From: Fusibacter ferrireducens
GTDB taxonomy: Bacteria > Bacillota > Clostridia > Peptostreptococcales > Acidaminobacteraceae
Assembly: GCF_015352425.1 (NCBI RefSeq)
Contig: NZ_JADKNH010000008.1
Span: 1 to 64,000, forward strand
DNA: 64,000 nucleotides
Direction of reading: 5' to 3'
This document shows, piece by piece, positions 8,765 to 17,516 of this stretch (its first letter is position 1; every line of letters starts with the position of its first letter). The notes beneath the pieces are model-generated. The model searched no databases, had not been told where the DNA came from, and saw only the letters and a list, made by a program, of their open reading frames with translations. The position numbers and the translations under genes are program-made.

Positions 8765-10255
8765 ATGAAACAAAAAAAACTAGATCCAATAAGATTCCTT
8801 GCATTGATAATGCTAATCCTCAACGTATATAACATACATTCTTTTAAAACAGAAGCCGTTCAGAGGACAGAAGAACATCTTGTAAATATGATGAAAACGG
8901 ATCTTAAGATATTTGAGGATTGGTTATTTGATTATGTCGACAATGTCGATCTGATCAAGAGCCAGCTCAATCAATTGACACTTTCAGAGGTCAACTATAC
9001 CGTTACTGAAAACAAACATTTGGCATATAACTTTTCATCTGAATTTGTCCATGAAACCTATATTGGATTTCTTGATGGCCAGTTTACTTCGAATACAAAT
9101 TGGATACCTTCTGAAGGCTACGATCCCAGAGAACGCTCTTGGTTTAAGGATGCCCTAGAAAAAAACAGGACCCTCATATCCAACATCTATGTGGATCAAA
9201 TCTCCAATCATTCTGTGATTGCCATCAGTACGCCACTCTATGTTCAAGATAAGCTTGTGGGCGTTTTGAGCACAGATTTGTATTTAGAAGATCTCACCAC
9301 AAAATTGCTCACGAACCGATCTTCTGACAACTTTGAATCCCTTGCTATAAATGACCAGGGCATCATATTGGCCAACACTTCTGCCCCTTCACAAATCAAT
9401 AAAAAAATAGATGACCTCTTTATGATTCTTTTTGATAGTGCAAGAGAAAATCCAGGTTATAATACTGAAATCATCGATGATCGTGATTTATATGTGTATT
9501 ATTTTTCTGATAAACTCAACTGTTTCCTCAGTGCCAAAGTGGATTTATCGCTTTATACAAATCGTTTTTCCTTTTGGGTTCATTCGCAGACCATTGTCAA
9601 TTTGCTATTTTGGATTTTATTTATGGGCGTTCTCTTTTATATTCATATATTGAATGAACGCATAATTGAGACCACCACATCCCTTGAAGAAAAAAATACC
9701 TCCCTAAAAGTCATTAACACCCAGCTGGAAACGGCTAATAATCTCTTGGCATACAGAGCTATACACGATGGACTTACAGGCCTCCATAACCGTTTTGCAT
9801 TTGATGATTTATTGGATGAGTTAATTTCAAAGGGGTTTCAAGAACAAAAATACGTTGGATTGATTCTCTTTGACGTGGATGATTTTAAAGTTTACAACGA
9901 TGTTTACGGACATGTTCAGGGTGATGCCGCCTTATCTCTGTTGGCCAATGAAATTGCTCACTTCTGCGATCAAGCTTTAATGGTTGCAAGATATGGTGGT
10001 GAAGAATTCGCCATCATCTATTATGATCAAGATATTGAAACACTTGAATCTATTTCAAAAGGTCTTTTAGAACATATTAGGAGCCTCAAAATACCACATA
10101 AACTCAGCGATTATGGCTATATTTCCATCAGTGGCGGCGTCAATGCTGTGATCCCAGATTTAACCACTTCACGCGGCATGTTTATTCACCAAGCAGACAC
10201 CGCACTTTATAGGGCAAAGGCAAAGGGCAAGAATCAATTCGCAAGAACCTACTAA
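8765..10255 (+). CDS. Membrane-bound diguanylate cyclase with extracytoplasmic sensor
   Basis: 496 residues: an N-terminal membrane helix (~10-25), an extracytoplasmic Cache-like sensor (~30-270, with SEGYDPRERSWFKDAL and STPLYVQDKLVGVLSTDLYL typical of double Cache domains), a second membrane helix (IVNLLFWILFMGVLFYIHIL), a short coiled coil and a C-terminal GGDEF domain. The active site reads RYGGEEF, so c-di-GMP synthesis is likely. The inhibitory RxxD site is degenerate (HFCD in place of R-x-x-D), suggesting no product feedback. AGAGGTG precedes the ATG. It stands alone, divergent from the kinase operon and ended by the terminator at 10296. Confidence 0.9.
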   Translation: MKQKKLDPIRFLALIMLILNVYNIHSFKTEAVQRTEEHLVNMMKTDLKIFEDWLFDYVDNVDLIKSQLNQLTLSEVNYTVTENKHLAYNFSSEFVHETYIGFLDGQFTSNTNWIPSEGYDPRERSWFKDALEKNRTLISNIYVDQISNHSVIAISTPLYVQDKLVGVLSTDLYLEDLTTKLLTNRSSDNFESLAINDQGIILANTSAPSQINKKIDDLFMILFDSARENPGYNTEIIDDRDLYVYYFSDKLNCFLSAKVDLSLYTNRFSFWVHSQTIVNLLFWILFMGVLFYIHILNERIIETTTSLEEKNTSLKVINTQLETANNLLAYRAIHDGLTGLHNRFAFDDLLDELISKGFQEQKYVGLILFDVDDFKVYNDVYGHVQGDAALSLLANEIAHFCDQALMVARYGGEEFAIIYYDQDIETLESISKGLLEHIRSLKIPHKLSDYGYISISGGVNAVIPDLTTSRGMFIHQADTALYRAKAKGKNQFARTY

Positions 10256-10295
10256 GTCCTCATGTTCATCCATATTCATTCAACATCTAAAACCT

Positions 10296-10345
10296 AAAAA
10301 AGGGCTACTTTAAAATGATTTTATTCATTGTAAAGTAGCCCTTTG
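10296..10345. terminator. Bidirectional terminator between converging genes
   Basis: AAAGGGCTACTTTA pairs with TAAAGTAGCCCTTT around an 18-base loop. It is A-rich before and T-containing after, and serves the diguanylate cyclase (+) and the zinc-ribbon/S4-like gene (-). Confidence 0.85.
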
Positions 10346-10347
10346 AA

Positions 10348-10848
10348 TTATAATCTAATTCTGATCACGGCATCTTGATAAACTTTAAAACATCCACTTA
10401 CATTTTTATTGTTAACTGTCACATCGTTTCGCTCAAAAAACACATTTAACTGTGTGCGTGATCGATCTGAGATACACTGGGCGAGCACCTTGTCCACTCT
10501 TATTTTCATATCACTTCGAACTGAGATTTCAAGTATTTCATACCCTTCAGAAAGAAGTTTATCAATTATAATCTCCCCATGCTCTGAGGTGGTTTCAGTT
10601 GACGTCAAAAAATCTTTTTTATTTTCCAAATCTCCTTTGACTTTAAATTGCTCTATTTTTTTATTCCACGTATGACCGCGATCACATTTATAAATGGCAA
10701 AGTGATGTATGTTTTTGCCGTTTGCATTTTGTCTTCTCACAAGTGAATCCTTAAAGATCACTTTTTGACCACAATTGTGGCAATAGCGTTCTACTTCTGA
10801 AACGCCACTTGTTTGGATAACCCAATTTATATGTTTCGATTTTATCAT
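10348..10848 (-). CDS. Zinc-ribbon protein with C-terminal S4-like RNA-binding domain
   Basis: 166 residues. The N-terminal part has CHNCG and, further on, CDRGHTW, consistent with a zinc ribbon. The last ~50 residues (IRVDKVLAQCISDRSRTQLNVFFERNDVTVNNKNV...YQDAVIRIRL) follow the S4 pattern: R-x-D-K-x-L, S-R-x-x-x, V-x-V-N-x-x-x-V, and a late basic strand. S4 domains bind structured RNA in ribosomal protein S4, RluD-type enzymes and YlmH. I do not recognise a named family; the function is unknown. AGAGG lies 8 bases before the ATG. A long structured leader precedes the gene (10921-11110), raising the possibility of autoregulation. Confidence 0.7.
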   Translation of the reverse strand: MIKSKHINWVIQTSGVSEVERYCHNCGQKVIFKDSLVRRQNANGKNIHHFAIYKCDRGHTWNKKIEQFKVKGDLENKKDFLTSTETTSEHGEIIIDKLLSEGYEILEISVRSDMKIRVDKVLAQCISDRSRTQLNVFFERNDVTVNNKNVSGCFKVYQDAVIRIRL

Positions 10849-10920
10849 CTTTTATACCTCTTCTCATGATTGACAGAGGTACAAACTCAATCGAATATTC
10901 GGTTATCTGCATCTATTCAT

Positions 10921-11110
10921 ACCTCCTGATTATAAAGTGTCCATTATAATCAGTGATATTGGGTCTCTCATAGACTAATCCTCCTATTAGACCTAGAGGC
11001 ATTGTGTGTTACTCTATAAAACTAATCCCTCTAAGCACACTTAATAACCCTTACGGATAAGGGGGCTCATGCTTATTCTATTGCGCCGGATTAGTTCATT
11101 GAAGGTGTCA
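10921..11110 (-). promoter_or_regulatory. Structured RNA leader with alternative pairings, upstream of the S4-like gene
   Basis: The stretch 10849-11274 has no convincing gene. On the minus strand it can fold extensively. ACTAATCC (11095-11088) can pair with either of two GGATTAGT copies (11028-11021 and 10981-10974), which are mutually exclusive. Further helices are CCCTTA/TAAGGG near 11049-11062, CTTAGAGG/CCTCTAGG, and a perfect 10-bp stem CTGATTATAA/TTATAATCAG (10953-10926) that overlaps the first two bases of an AGGAGG at 10927-10922. AGGAGG also sits in the loop of the second GGATTAGT hairpin. A TTGACA (11147-11142) could be a -35 element, but the -10 is poor. I could not match a known riboswitch core. 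Confidence 0.45.
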
Positions 11111-11205
11111 TAAATACTCCTATCTTCCTATTTTATCATCTTGTCAAATCAGATCATTTCATCGAAATAAACTTTGACAGCTCATCATTATGCTATCTCA
11201 AAATA

Positions 11206-11234
11206 AAGAAGATGTCCATAGAACACCTTCTTTT
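11206..11234 (-). terminator. Terminator after the NAGPA-domain gene
   Basis: AAGAAGGTGT and ACATCTTCTT pair (one mismatch) around a short loop on the minus strand, followed by TATTTT. It lies 40 bases past the stop of the gene ending at 11275. Confidence 0.65.
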
Positions 11235-11274
11235 GTAACTTATTTGTTATGAATTGCCACTTTCACCACGAGCC

Positions 11275-13947
11275 TTACTTTATAATTTCAAAATATAATT
11301 TGGATTGATCTGCCGCCACTGATAAACCGTACAATTCCGTTTTAACTCTTGGCACACGAATCACAGTGATGCCATTGTTGACTTTGATATCATAATCTGG
11401 ATTGGTGGTCGGATAGACAACCGCCACATCTACACCTTGGGCTTTTATCTTGCCCATTTGTTTAATCAACAAATCGCCTTCATAGACATCATTATATTTA
11501 TTCACATCATTCATCACGACAATCACTGGTTTTTGTACGTTGTTTTGAGCAAAGTTTATGAGTTTCGTCCATTGGGTATAGTCATTTGTTCTAATGCTTG
11601 AACCCACATTATTCATATGAATGACCCATGCCCCTTCTTGTTCCTCTATACGCATCTTCGCCTTATTGTCTTTGAGAACGATTTGATTGTATGAAGCCAG
11701 TAAATCATTCTTAAGATCGCTAAACACAAACTTCAATGCCTTGCTTTTGAGCGCATCAGGGATACTATACGAAGAAAGTGCCTTTATTTTGGTGATGTTT
11801 TCAGGAGCCTTCACGATGATATTTTGTCCCACGATTGCAGTGATATCATCCATCAAAATGGTGCCACTGTCTTTTAAAGCACCATCTGTTTCTACCAAGT
11901 AGACTCTACTGAGTTGAAGTGGATAAACCATATTGCTTGGCAATTCTGCCTTGACATACTGCCATCCCTGCCAATCCACGTGTCTGGCAAAAGTGATGTT
12001 TGTCGTTGCACCCACAGCATCCACAATCTTACCCCTTAACCAATGATCGTTTCCAAAATCTCCAAAAGCCCACATACCTATTGATTGTGTATTATCCGGC
12101 AGTTCAAGGGGTGTATTGAACGCCACATAAGCCGCCCTTGTATCCGATGATCCGGTAAAATCATACTCCAAAATCCCCGATTGCAATCCATTTTTAGGCA
12201 CTGGAATTTCCCTGTACTTACCGGTTACTGTTGCAGGATAACCCATAAATTTTCCCGTTTCATTTTCAAAACTTGCCAAGGTTACCTTTTGTGTGCCAAC
12301 TGCCACAGGAATATAAGTTACCAAACCATTAAACTCGAATTGAGCCAGAGCTTGTTGCGCTTCACTGCCTGCTATGAGACTGCCCGATTCATAGTCGTAA
12401 GTTCCAACCAGATTTGGAATGGTCACTTTGACAGAATCCTTGGAAAGATCAATCGTTTTGCCATCATTTGTCGTCACTGAGAAGGCCAATGGCTTGATCT
12501 CATTTTTATCCACCTTGATAATTGATGGGGAAACATTGAGCTTTACGGCATTATCATAAACACGAATTTTAAATGTCGCACTATGTCCCTGATAAATCGC
12601 TTTTAAAACACCTTCTCCTTCAGATTGAGGCGTCAAAACACCATTTTCAATACGGCCTTCAATACCAGACAAGGTCCAGCTAACATTGTCCTGATCCACT
12701 GCCACTGGGACATAATTGGAGTCAATCGCTTTAAGGGCAATCGGTGTTTGAGTACCCAATACGAGGTTAGGGCTATCCAGATCAATCTTCGTTTGAAGTA
12801 GCACTGGATCAGAAGATAAAATTTTTGTCACAGCAAGTCCTGTGTACATCTTTCTTTCACTGCCATCAGAAGGCGAATTTACAGTTGTTGGTTTTGTTTC
12901 CCACGGCGATTGAACTACCATTTGCGTAGAACCACCACCGTCTAAATTGATGGCTTCATAGGCGCCCAGACCAATCATAATATTGCCGAGTTCCGTCTGT
13001 GTAACCCCTCTAAAAGAACTGCTTCGACCATCAATCGTCACCATAATCAACTCTTTTCGATCTTTGGAGATACCTGCTGACGTTCTGGGATGTTTGCCGC
13101 TAATATTTTGAGAAAAAACTTCTAAAACTTTGCCATTTGAAACAATTTGCGCACCGCCACCGACACTCAAATCCATAAACCTAAAATTGACATCATAGTT
13201 TACCGTGATGATATCACCCATTTTGAAGTTTTGTAAAGCTGAGTTGATGTCATTGCCTACGCAAGCGATGACATAACCATCCTCCGGAATTGTAAAAGGA
13301 TCTCCCTTTCTTCTAATTTCCTTGATTCGATCCTTTTGAACGAGTATTTCCAAAATATCGATATCCAAAGTTTTCCCGTAAGACTGCAATGCCCAATCCG
13401 AGGTAAAGAGAATGCTGCGATCATAGGACAGATAGGGCTTGTTGATGTAAGTGAGTTTCTGTGTGTAAATGCCATTGGTAAAACTGTTATTCGGAGAGTT
13501 TATATAGCCAATATAAGGCACATTATCCTTCGTCACATTAAAGGATGCAAATTCGTTGGATCCCACACTCGTTGTAAGCACTTTGCCATCCAGCACCAAA
13601 TTCCCCATGGTCGTATTGTTCGCAGTGTCAAAAAAATCACTGTTGATTGCTGCAACAACCGAGTGATCTGCATTATTTTTTTCAAGTAAATGAGATAGTG
13701 TATCTCTGCTGGACAGTTTTTCATCTGTCAAAACCGTTAAATCCATCTGTTTCCTGAGATCTACTCTGACAACATTGATATTTAACCAACCCTCATTCGT
13801 ATATTTCATAAGTGTTTGCTTTGTAACACCATCTGCCAAATACTCTATTTCGCTTTCCGTTTCATAAATTGTAACATAGTCCGCAAATACCAAACATTGC
13901 GATAAAAGCACCATAACCACCAATAATAAACTCACACGTCTTTTCAT
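11275..13947 (-). CDS. Exported phosphodiester glycosidase (NAGPA) family protein with Ig-like domains
   Basis: 890 residues with a signal peptide (KRRVSLLLVVMVLLSQCLVFA). Residues ~60-380 are a NAGPA domain, related to the enzyme that uncovers mannose-6-phosphate and to bacterial YngK-like proteins; the diagnostic block is TIDGRSSSFRGVTQTELG ... GAYEAINLDGGGSTQMV. Next come bacterial Ig-like segments (VPVAVDQDNVSWTLSGIEG..., VSPSIIKVDKNE...), a carbohydrate-binding-like beta domain (~560-710) and a C-terminal ~150-residue domain (PVIVVMNDVNKYNDVYEGDLLIKQ) that may be a degenerate metallophosphatase. It is predicted to act on cell-wall or extracellular glycans with sugar-phosphodiester linkages; no sortase motif is visible. 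Single-gene unit. Confidence 0.88.
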   Translation of the reverse strand: MKRRVSLLLVVMVLLSQCLVFADYVTIYETESEIEYLADGVTKQTLMKYTNEGWLNINVVRVDLRKQMDLTVLTDEKLSSRDTLSHLLEKNNADHSVVAAINSDFFDTANNTTMGNLVLDGKVLTTSVGSNEFASFNVTKDNVPYIGYINSPNNSFTNGIYTQKLTYINKPYLSYDRSILFTSDWALQSYGKTLDIDILEILVQKDRIKEIRRKGDPFTIPEDGYVIACVGNDINSALQNFKMGDIITVNYDVNFRFMDLSVGGGAQIVSNGKVLEVFSQNISGKHPRTSAGISKDRKELIMVTIDGRSSSFRGVTQTELGNIMIGLGAYEAINLDGGGSTQMVVQSPWETKPTTVNSPSDGSERKMYTGLAVTKILSSDPVLLQTKIDLDSPNLVLGTQTPIALKAIDSNYVPVAVDQDNVSWTLSGIEGRIENGVLTPQSEGEGVLKAIYQGHSATFKIRVYDNAVKLNVSPSIIKVDKNEIKPLAFSVTTNDGKTIDLSKDSVKVTIPNLVGTYDYESGSLIAGSEAQQALAQFEFNGLVTYIPVAVGTQKVTLASFENETGKFMGYPATVTGKYREIPVPKNGLQSGILEYDFTGSSDTRAAYVAFNTPLELPDNTQSIGMWAFGDFGNDHWLRGKIVDAVGATTNITFARHVDWQGWQYVKAELPSNMVYPLQLSRVYLVETDGALKDSGTILMDDITAIVGQNIIVKAPENITKIKALSSYSIPDALKSKALKFVFSDLKNDLLASYNQIVLKDNKAKMRIEEQEGAWVIHMNNVGSSIRTNDYTQWTKLINFAQNNVQKPVIVVMNDVNKYNDVYEGDLLIKQMGKIKAQGVDVAVVYPTTNPDYDIKVNNGITVIRVPRVKTELYGLSVAADQSKLYFEIIK

Positions 13948-14123
13948 AATTACCTCTCCAAATGTCTCTAATCTAGCTGAATTGCCTCGTGTTATAATCT
14001 CTTATATTATACCGCTCTATTGTGTCCTCTCAATGAATTTCTGATTACGAGTTAATGACAATTTTTATGGTTGTCTTTCCCGATTAAAGTCTTAAAAAAT
14101 CTTTCACTTCATAACTTGTTGCT

Positions 14124-14173
14124 TTAATAAAAAGGCGCATACTCCATGTGTTGACATTGAAGTATGCACCTTT
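14124..14173 (-). terminator. Terminator after the OmpA-domain gene
   Basis: AAAGGTGCATACT pairs with AGTATGCGCCTTT on the minus strand with a 17-base loop and a TTTTTATT tail. The 290-base gap 13948-14237 otherwise shows nothing but this hairpin. Confidence 0.8.
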
Positions 14174-14237
14174 AAATGCACTATTTTATACAATTATGCT
14201 CTGTAACCTAAATTATGCTCTGCAATCTAAACTTGTT

Positions 14238-15194
14238 TTATTGTCCAGGATTCTGTACATTTTCGAAAGCCTTTAAGGATTCTTGCAAGTAATCGTTGAT
14301 GACATCTTGAATATGTGAATCCTTTAAAATCACACTGATTTCAATTCTTCTATTTTGTGCGTAAGCCTCCTCGGTTGTACCAGCAACCACTTTTCTGTAT
14401 TCAGAAAACGAACTTGCCAAGAAGTACTTCCCAAATTGATTCTCAAGGTTTGGATTGGAAGTCATCAGATAGTTCACAACAGCCGTTGCCCTTTTGGAAC
14501 CTAACTCTCTGTTGTAAGTGCCAGAACCGCGTTCATCTGTGTGTCCTTGAATATTAATGGAATCTATACTCGCTCTAATTTCGGGATTCTTCAAAACATC
14601 TTCAAAAGATTTTGCAAGTTGGTCCAATAAAGCCTTACCGCCTTGCTTGATCACATAAGAATCCGTATCGAACACTAAACTTTCATTGATGACAATGTTA
14701 CCTGTATCACTTATTGTCACAAGTGGCTCACCTGCTGAGTTCGTTTTGCCAATATTCGTCTCTATGCTGTCTTTCACCGCTGTGAGCACATCTAATCTCA
14801 AAACAGCTATCCCTTGAAGCTTTTGTCTCAAATTGCCGAGCTCTTGATTGCTGCTGGCGATAATTTGCTTTTGAGCATCAATCTCTTCTTGCGATAGTTT
14901 AAGTGCAATTTGGCCCTGTTGAACTTCTGCCATGGTACTGTCCAACTCAATTTTTAAAAGTCTCAAATTTTCTTGGGCTTGGCTGATTTCTAGTTTACTC
15001 GCTTCTAATTGCTTCTGCGTATCATCAAGATCTTTTTTCATGAATTCCAAGTTCTTGCCAGTGACAATGTTATTGATGTACATCAAAAACATGACGAAGA
15101 ATAAAATAATGGCAATCGTGGAGATCATGTCTGTAAAAGAAGGCCAGAAATTCTCTTGGTCAACCTGATGAATGCGTCTTTTTCTCGCTTTCAT
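14238..15194 (-). CDS. OmpA/MotB-type membrane protein (ZorB-like)
   Basis: 318 residues: a short basic N-terminus, one transmembrane helix (FWPSFTDMISTIAIILFFVMFLMYI) with the ion-path Asp in FTDM, a long coiled coil (~45-135) and a C-terminal OmpA peptidoglycan-binding domain (VFDTDSYVIKQGG, INIQGHTDERGSGTYNRELGSKRATAVVNYL, AQNRRIEI). Paired with the MotA-type gene 24 bases upstream, it should form a stator-like ion-driven unit anchored to the wall. The layout is like ZorB of Zorya defence systems and like orphan MotAB-type pairs. No flagellar or Zorya effector genes are near, so the driven partner is unknown. Confidence 0.85.
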   Translation of the reverse strand: MKARKRRIHQVDQENFWPSFTDMISTIAIILFFVMFLMYINNIVTGKNLEFMKKDLDDTQKQLEASKLEISQAQENLRLLKIELDSTMAEVQQGQIALKLSQEEIDAQKQIIASSNQELGNLRQKLQGIAVLRLDVLTAVKDSIETNIGKTNSAGEPLVTISDTGNIVINESLVFDTDSYVIKQGGKALLDQLAKSFEDVLKNPEIRASIDSINIQGHTDERGSGTYNRELGSKRATAVVNYLMTSNPNLENQFGKYFLASSFSEYRKVVAGTTEEAYAQNRRIEISVILKDSHIQDVINDYLQESLKAFENVQNPGQ

Positions 15195-15218
15195 ATGTTC
15201 CTCCTTAAAATTTCAAGC

Positions 15219-16154
15219 TTACTTTTGATTGGCCTTGATACCCTCAGTTAAATCTTCAAATGCCACAGACATCCTTTGAATATTTGTCTTTAAATGATGG
15301 TTGAACTCTGAAAAATCTCTCGTATTTTGAGAGAAAGTCTGAATGGATTGATCAAATGTAGCAAGACTTTTCTCAATGGTTTCTGCAGTATCCTTCATGT
15401 TCGAAGACGCAACCGTCAAACGATAGCTCATTTGCTGTGAAACGTCATCTAAGCTCTTCGTAAGTTGCTCCCCAAGTGCTTCAAATGCATTTTCAAGAGG
15501 TGTTTTCCCGTTTTCATCCGTATGAGTCAAGTCTTGAATTTTGAGGCCTAAAACATTGTCTAAATATTCTTCAGACACGGCAATGTAACTTTCTCGAGTT
15601 TCATGAATGCCAAATACAATGGTCAGAAGATTGACCAAAATAGATGCAGTAATCCCAAATAATGAGGTTACAAACGCCACAGACATGCCATTTATAGAGC
15701 TCAGCAGGCCGCCTGTAATCATATTGACATCGCCTATAATCGCCTCATTTGTGTTGCTCAAAAGGGATACGAGCTCGGAAATAGAAAGTGTCAAACCGAA
15801 AAAAGTCCCCACTAATCCTAAAACGATCATAAGTGCCGAAGATCTCTGAGCAAATCGCTCTGCTAAGAGTGTTTTACTTAAAAATTGATTAATATTTTTA
15901 TCAATAATAGCCGGTGTGTTCACTTCCTGAATTTTTAAACTTTGTGCAGATTTAAAATCATCCACAATAGCATTGTTGATCTCATTTTTAAACACCGCAT
16001 TGTTTCGATTTTCATGCTCAGTCATGTCGTATATAAGGCCAAGATATCTTGCCTTTATTCTAAAAAGTGCCACAATCGTCAATAACAGAATGATCACAAT
16101 TACACCAATAATCAACTGGCCAATTGGATTCATACTTAGTATCATTTGAATCAT
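15219..16154 (-). CDS. MotA/TolQ/ExbB-type proton channel protein (ZorA-like)
   Basis: 311 residues. An N-terminal membrane helix (IGQLIIGVIVIILLLTIVALF) is followed by a cytoplasmic stretch, then the MotA/TolQ/ExbB core: ALMIVLGLVGTFFGLTLSISELVSLL and a second helix pair SINGMSVAFVTSLFGITASILVNLL. The C-terminal ~100 residues (EALGEQLTKSLDDVSQQMS ... FEDLTEGIKANQK) are a helical tail predicted to be coiled coil. Such a tail distinguishes ZorA-type proteins from classical ExbB; here it is much shorter than in Zorya ZorA. It pairs with the downstream OmpA-domain protein as a 5:2-type motor (family knowledge). A 225-base gap separates it from the hydrolase gene. Confidence 0.85.
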   Translation of the reverse strand: MIQMILSMNPIGQLIIGVIVIILLLTIVALFRIKARYLGLIYDMTEHENRNNAVFKNEINNAIVDDFKSAQSLKIQEVNTPAIIDKNINQFLSKTLLAERFAQRSSALMIVLGLVGTFFGLTLSISELVSLLSNTNEAIIGDVNMITGGLLSSINGMSVAFVTSLFGITASILVNLLTIVFGIHETRESYIAVSEEYLDNVLGLKIQDLTHTDENGKTPLENAFEALGEQLTKSLDDVSQQMSYRLTVASSNMKDTAETIEKSLATFDQSIQTFSQNTRDFSEFNHHLKTNIQRMSVAFEDLTEGIKANQK

Positions 16155-16378
16155 AATCTTTACCTCCTAAGTTTCATTTTACAAATATCAGTTCAACATT
16201 ATTGATGCGCGCCCTTCTGCGTTCAAGTCGTGATTTAAAATAAGGGATCTCTAATACAATGTTACCATAATAAAATCTAAATAGTGCTCTGTAAATGAAT
16301 CATAATATTAATTTAAGTTTTTTTTAATAATTCATAATCCACTTCTTTTTCAAAAAAAACGAGCCTGATAGAGGGGCT

Positions 16379-17320
16379 TCAAACATTCTGATTTGCCATA
16401 TGCTCCAATTTTTTTTCCACAATAAATTGAATAATCGCGTCTCTATTTTTAATGAGCGATAGATTGGCATCACCACTTAATTTAAAGAGCTCAGATGTCT
16501 TAAATAATGAACAGAGTGCCAACTTCTCAGGAAGTTCCGCTTCCATATCTCTGAAGGATTCAATAATAAAGACGGGTTGAGTTACACTTTCAAACATCGT
16601 CGTATCATATACTCTATGATCCCAAAAATCTTTTATAAACTTATAATTCGAAATCATCTCGCTTTGAGTTGTGCTGTAGATCATCTCTTCAAAAAATCCC
16701 TCCCAGAAAAGTCTCCTGCTGATGTTGTCCGGGCAAATATCAATACTCTTTCTAATTCTCTTGCTGAACCTTTTCTGAAAACGATCATAATTGAGGAACG
16801 TAACCGATTTTAAGAAACTTTTAATAGAGCGTTGGTGTAACTGAATTGTTTTTTTAGAAATGCTTTTATCTTTGCTCATGCCATGGACGAAATAAATCTG
16901 TTCAAACAAATCCGGTCGTTCTATCAACACTTCCTGAAGAATCACCGTGCCAAATGAATTTGCAACAATATAAGCCCTTTCACCTTGCTTCAAGATGAAC
17001 TGTGTGAATTCAATCAATACAGCTCTCATTTCATCTAGTGATTCAACCACTGGATAATCTATGGCAACTGTTCTAAATTCAGTAGAAAGGCCTTCTATAT
17101 ACTCATAAAAGGACATGGCTTTCCCTGTAGAACCCGGTAGCATCAAGAGCAATGGACCAGATCCCATTTCTATATAACGCACTTCATGACCTTTAATCAC
17201 AGCCGTTTCATAAATCCGTTTGCTTATAAATGCATCATAGTATTTAAAATCTTCATCCAACACGTATTTGTAATGTCTTTCTCTTAAAGTTAGAGCTTGG
17301 CTTTCTTTTTTTCGGAACAT
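16379..17320 (-). CDS. Alpha/beta-fold hydrolase
   Basis: 313 residues from the ATG at 17320; the frame runs on to 17335, but the internal ATG has AGGAG at 7 bases and the first has none. The fold is shown by VRYIEMGSGPLLLMLPGSTGKAMSF (oxyanion region), the nucleophile elbow YIVANSFGTVI (S in N-S-F-G) and a late His/Asp region (LFKLSGDANLSL). No signal peptide, so cytoplasmic. Substrate cannot be told; lipases, esterases and haloperoxidase-like enzymes share these features. A weak hairpin followed by eight T's overlaps the stop codon at 16350-16381. Confidence 0.82.
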   Translation of the reverse strand: MFRKKESQALTLRERHYKYVLDEDFKYYDAFISKRIYETAVIKGHEVRYIEMGSGPLLLMLPGSTGKAMSFYEYIEGLSTEFRTVAIDYPVVESLDEMRAVLIEFTQFILKQGERAYIVANSFGTVILQEVLIERPDLFEQIYFVHGMSKDKSISKKTIQLHQRSIKSFLKSVTFLNYDRFQKRFSKRIRKSIDICPDNISRRLFWEGFFEEMIYSTTQSEMISNYKFIKDFWDHRVYDTTMFESVTQPVFIIESFRDMEAELPEKLALCSLFKTSELFKLSGDANLSLIKNRDAIIQFIVEKKLEHMANQNV

Positions 17321-17516
17321 CGAAATTCTCCTCATTTACATGACATATGATTCATTATAGCATTTTTTAAAAGTCAAATTCTTTGTGAATACTTGATTTA
17401 TTTATTAATTTGTAATTTTTCATTTAGAAAAATGACAGGATGTTATAATATAATAGAAGGAGCCATCCAGTAAAGCGACTTTCGCTGATCAATTTTGAAA
17501 TATAAATGAGGTAATC

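Noticed and set aside
10751-10912. 53-codon frame after the AGGAGG at 10927-10922
   Set aside because: Mostly overlaps the zinc-ribbon/S4-like gene in another frame with no recognisable protein pattern; kept only as a remark in the leader finding.
10921-11110. 6S RNA
   Set aside because: Considered because of the long self-pairing, but no single long hairpin with a central bubble forms; alternative short helices dominate.
14238-16154. A complete Zorya defence system
   Set aside because: No ZorC, ZorD, ZorE or type III effector gene on either side; only the motor-like pair is present.
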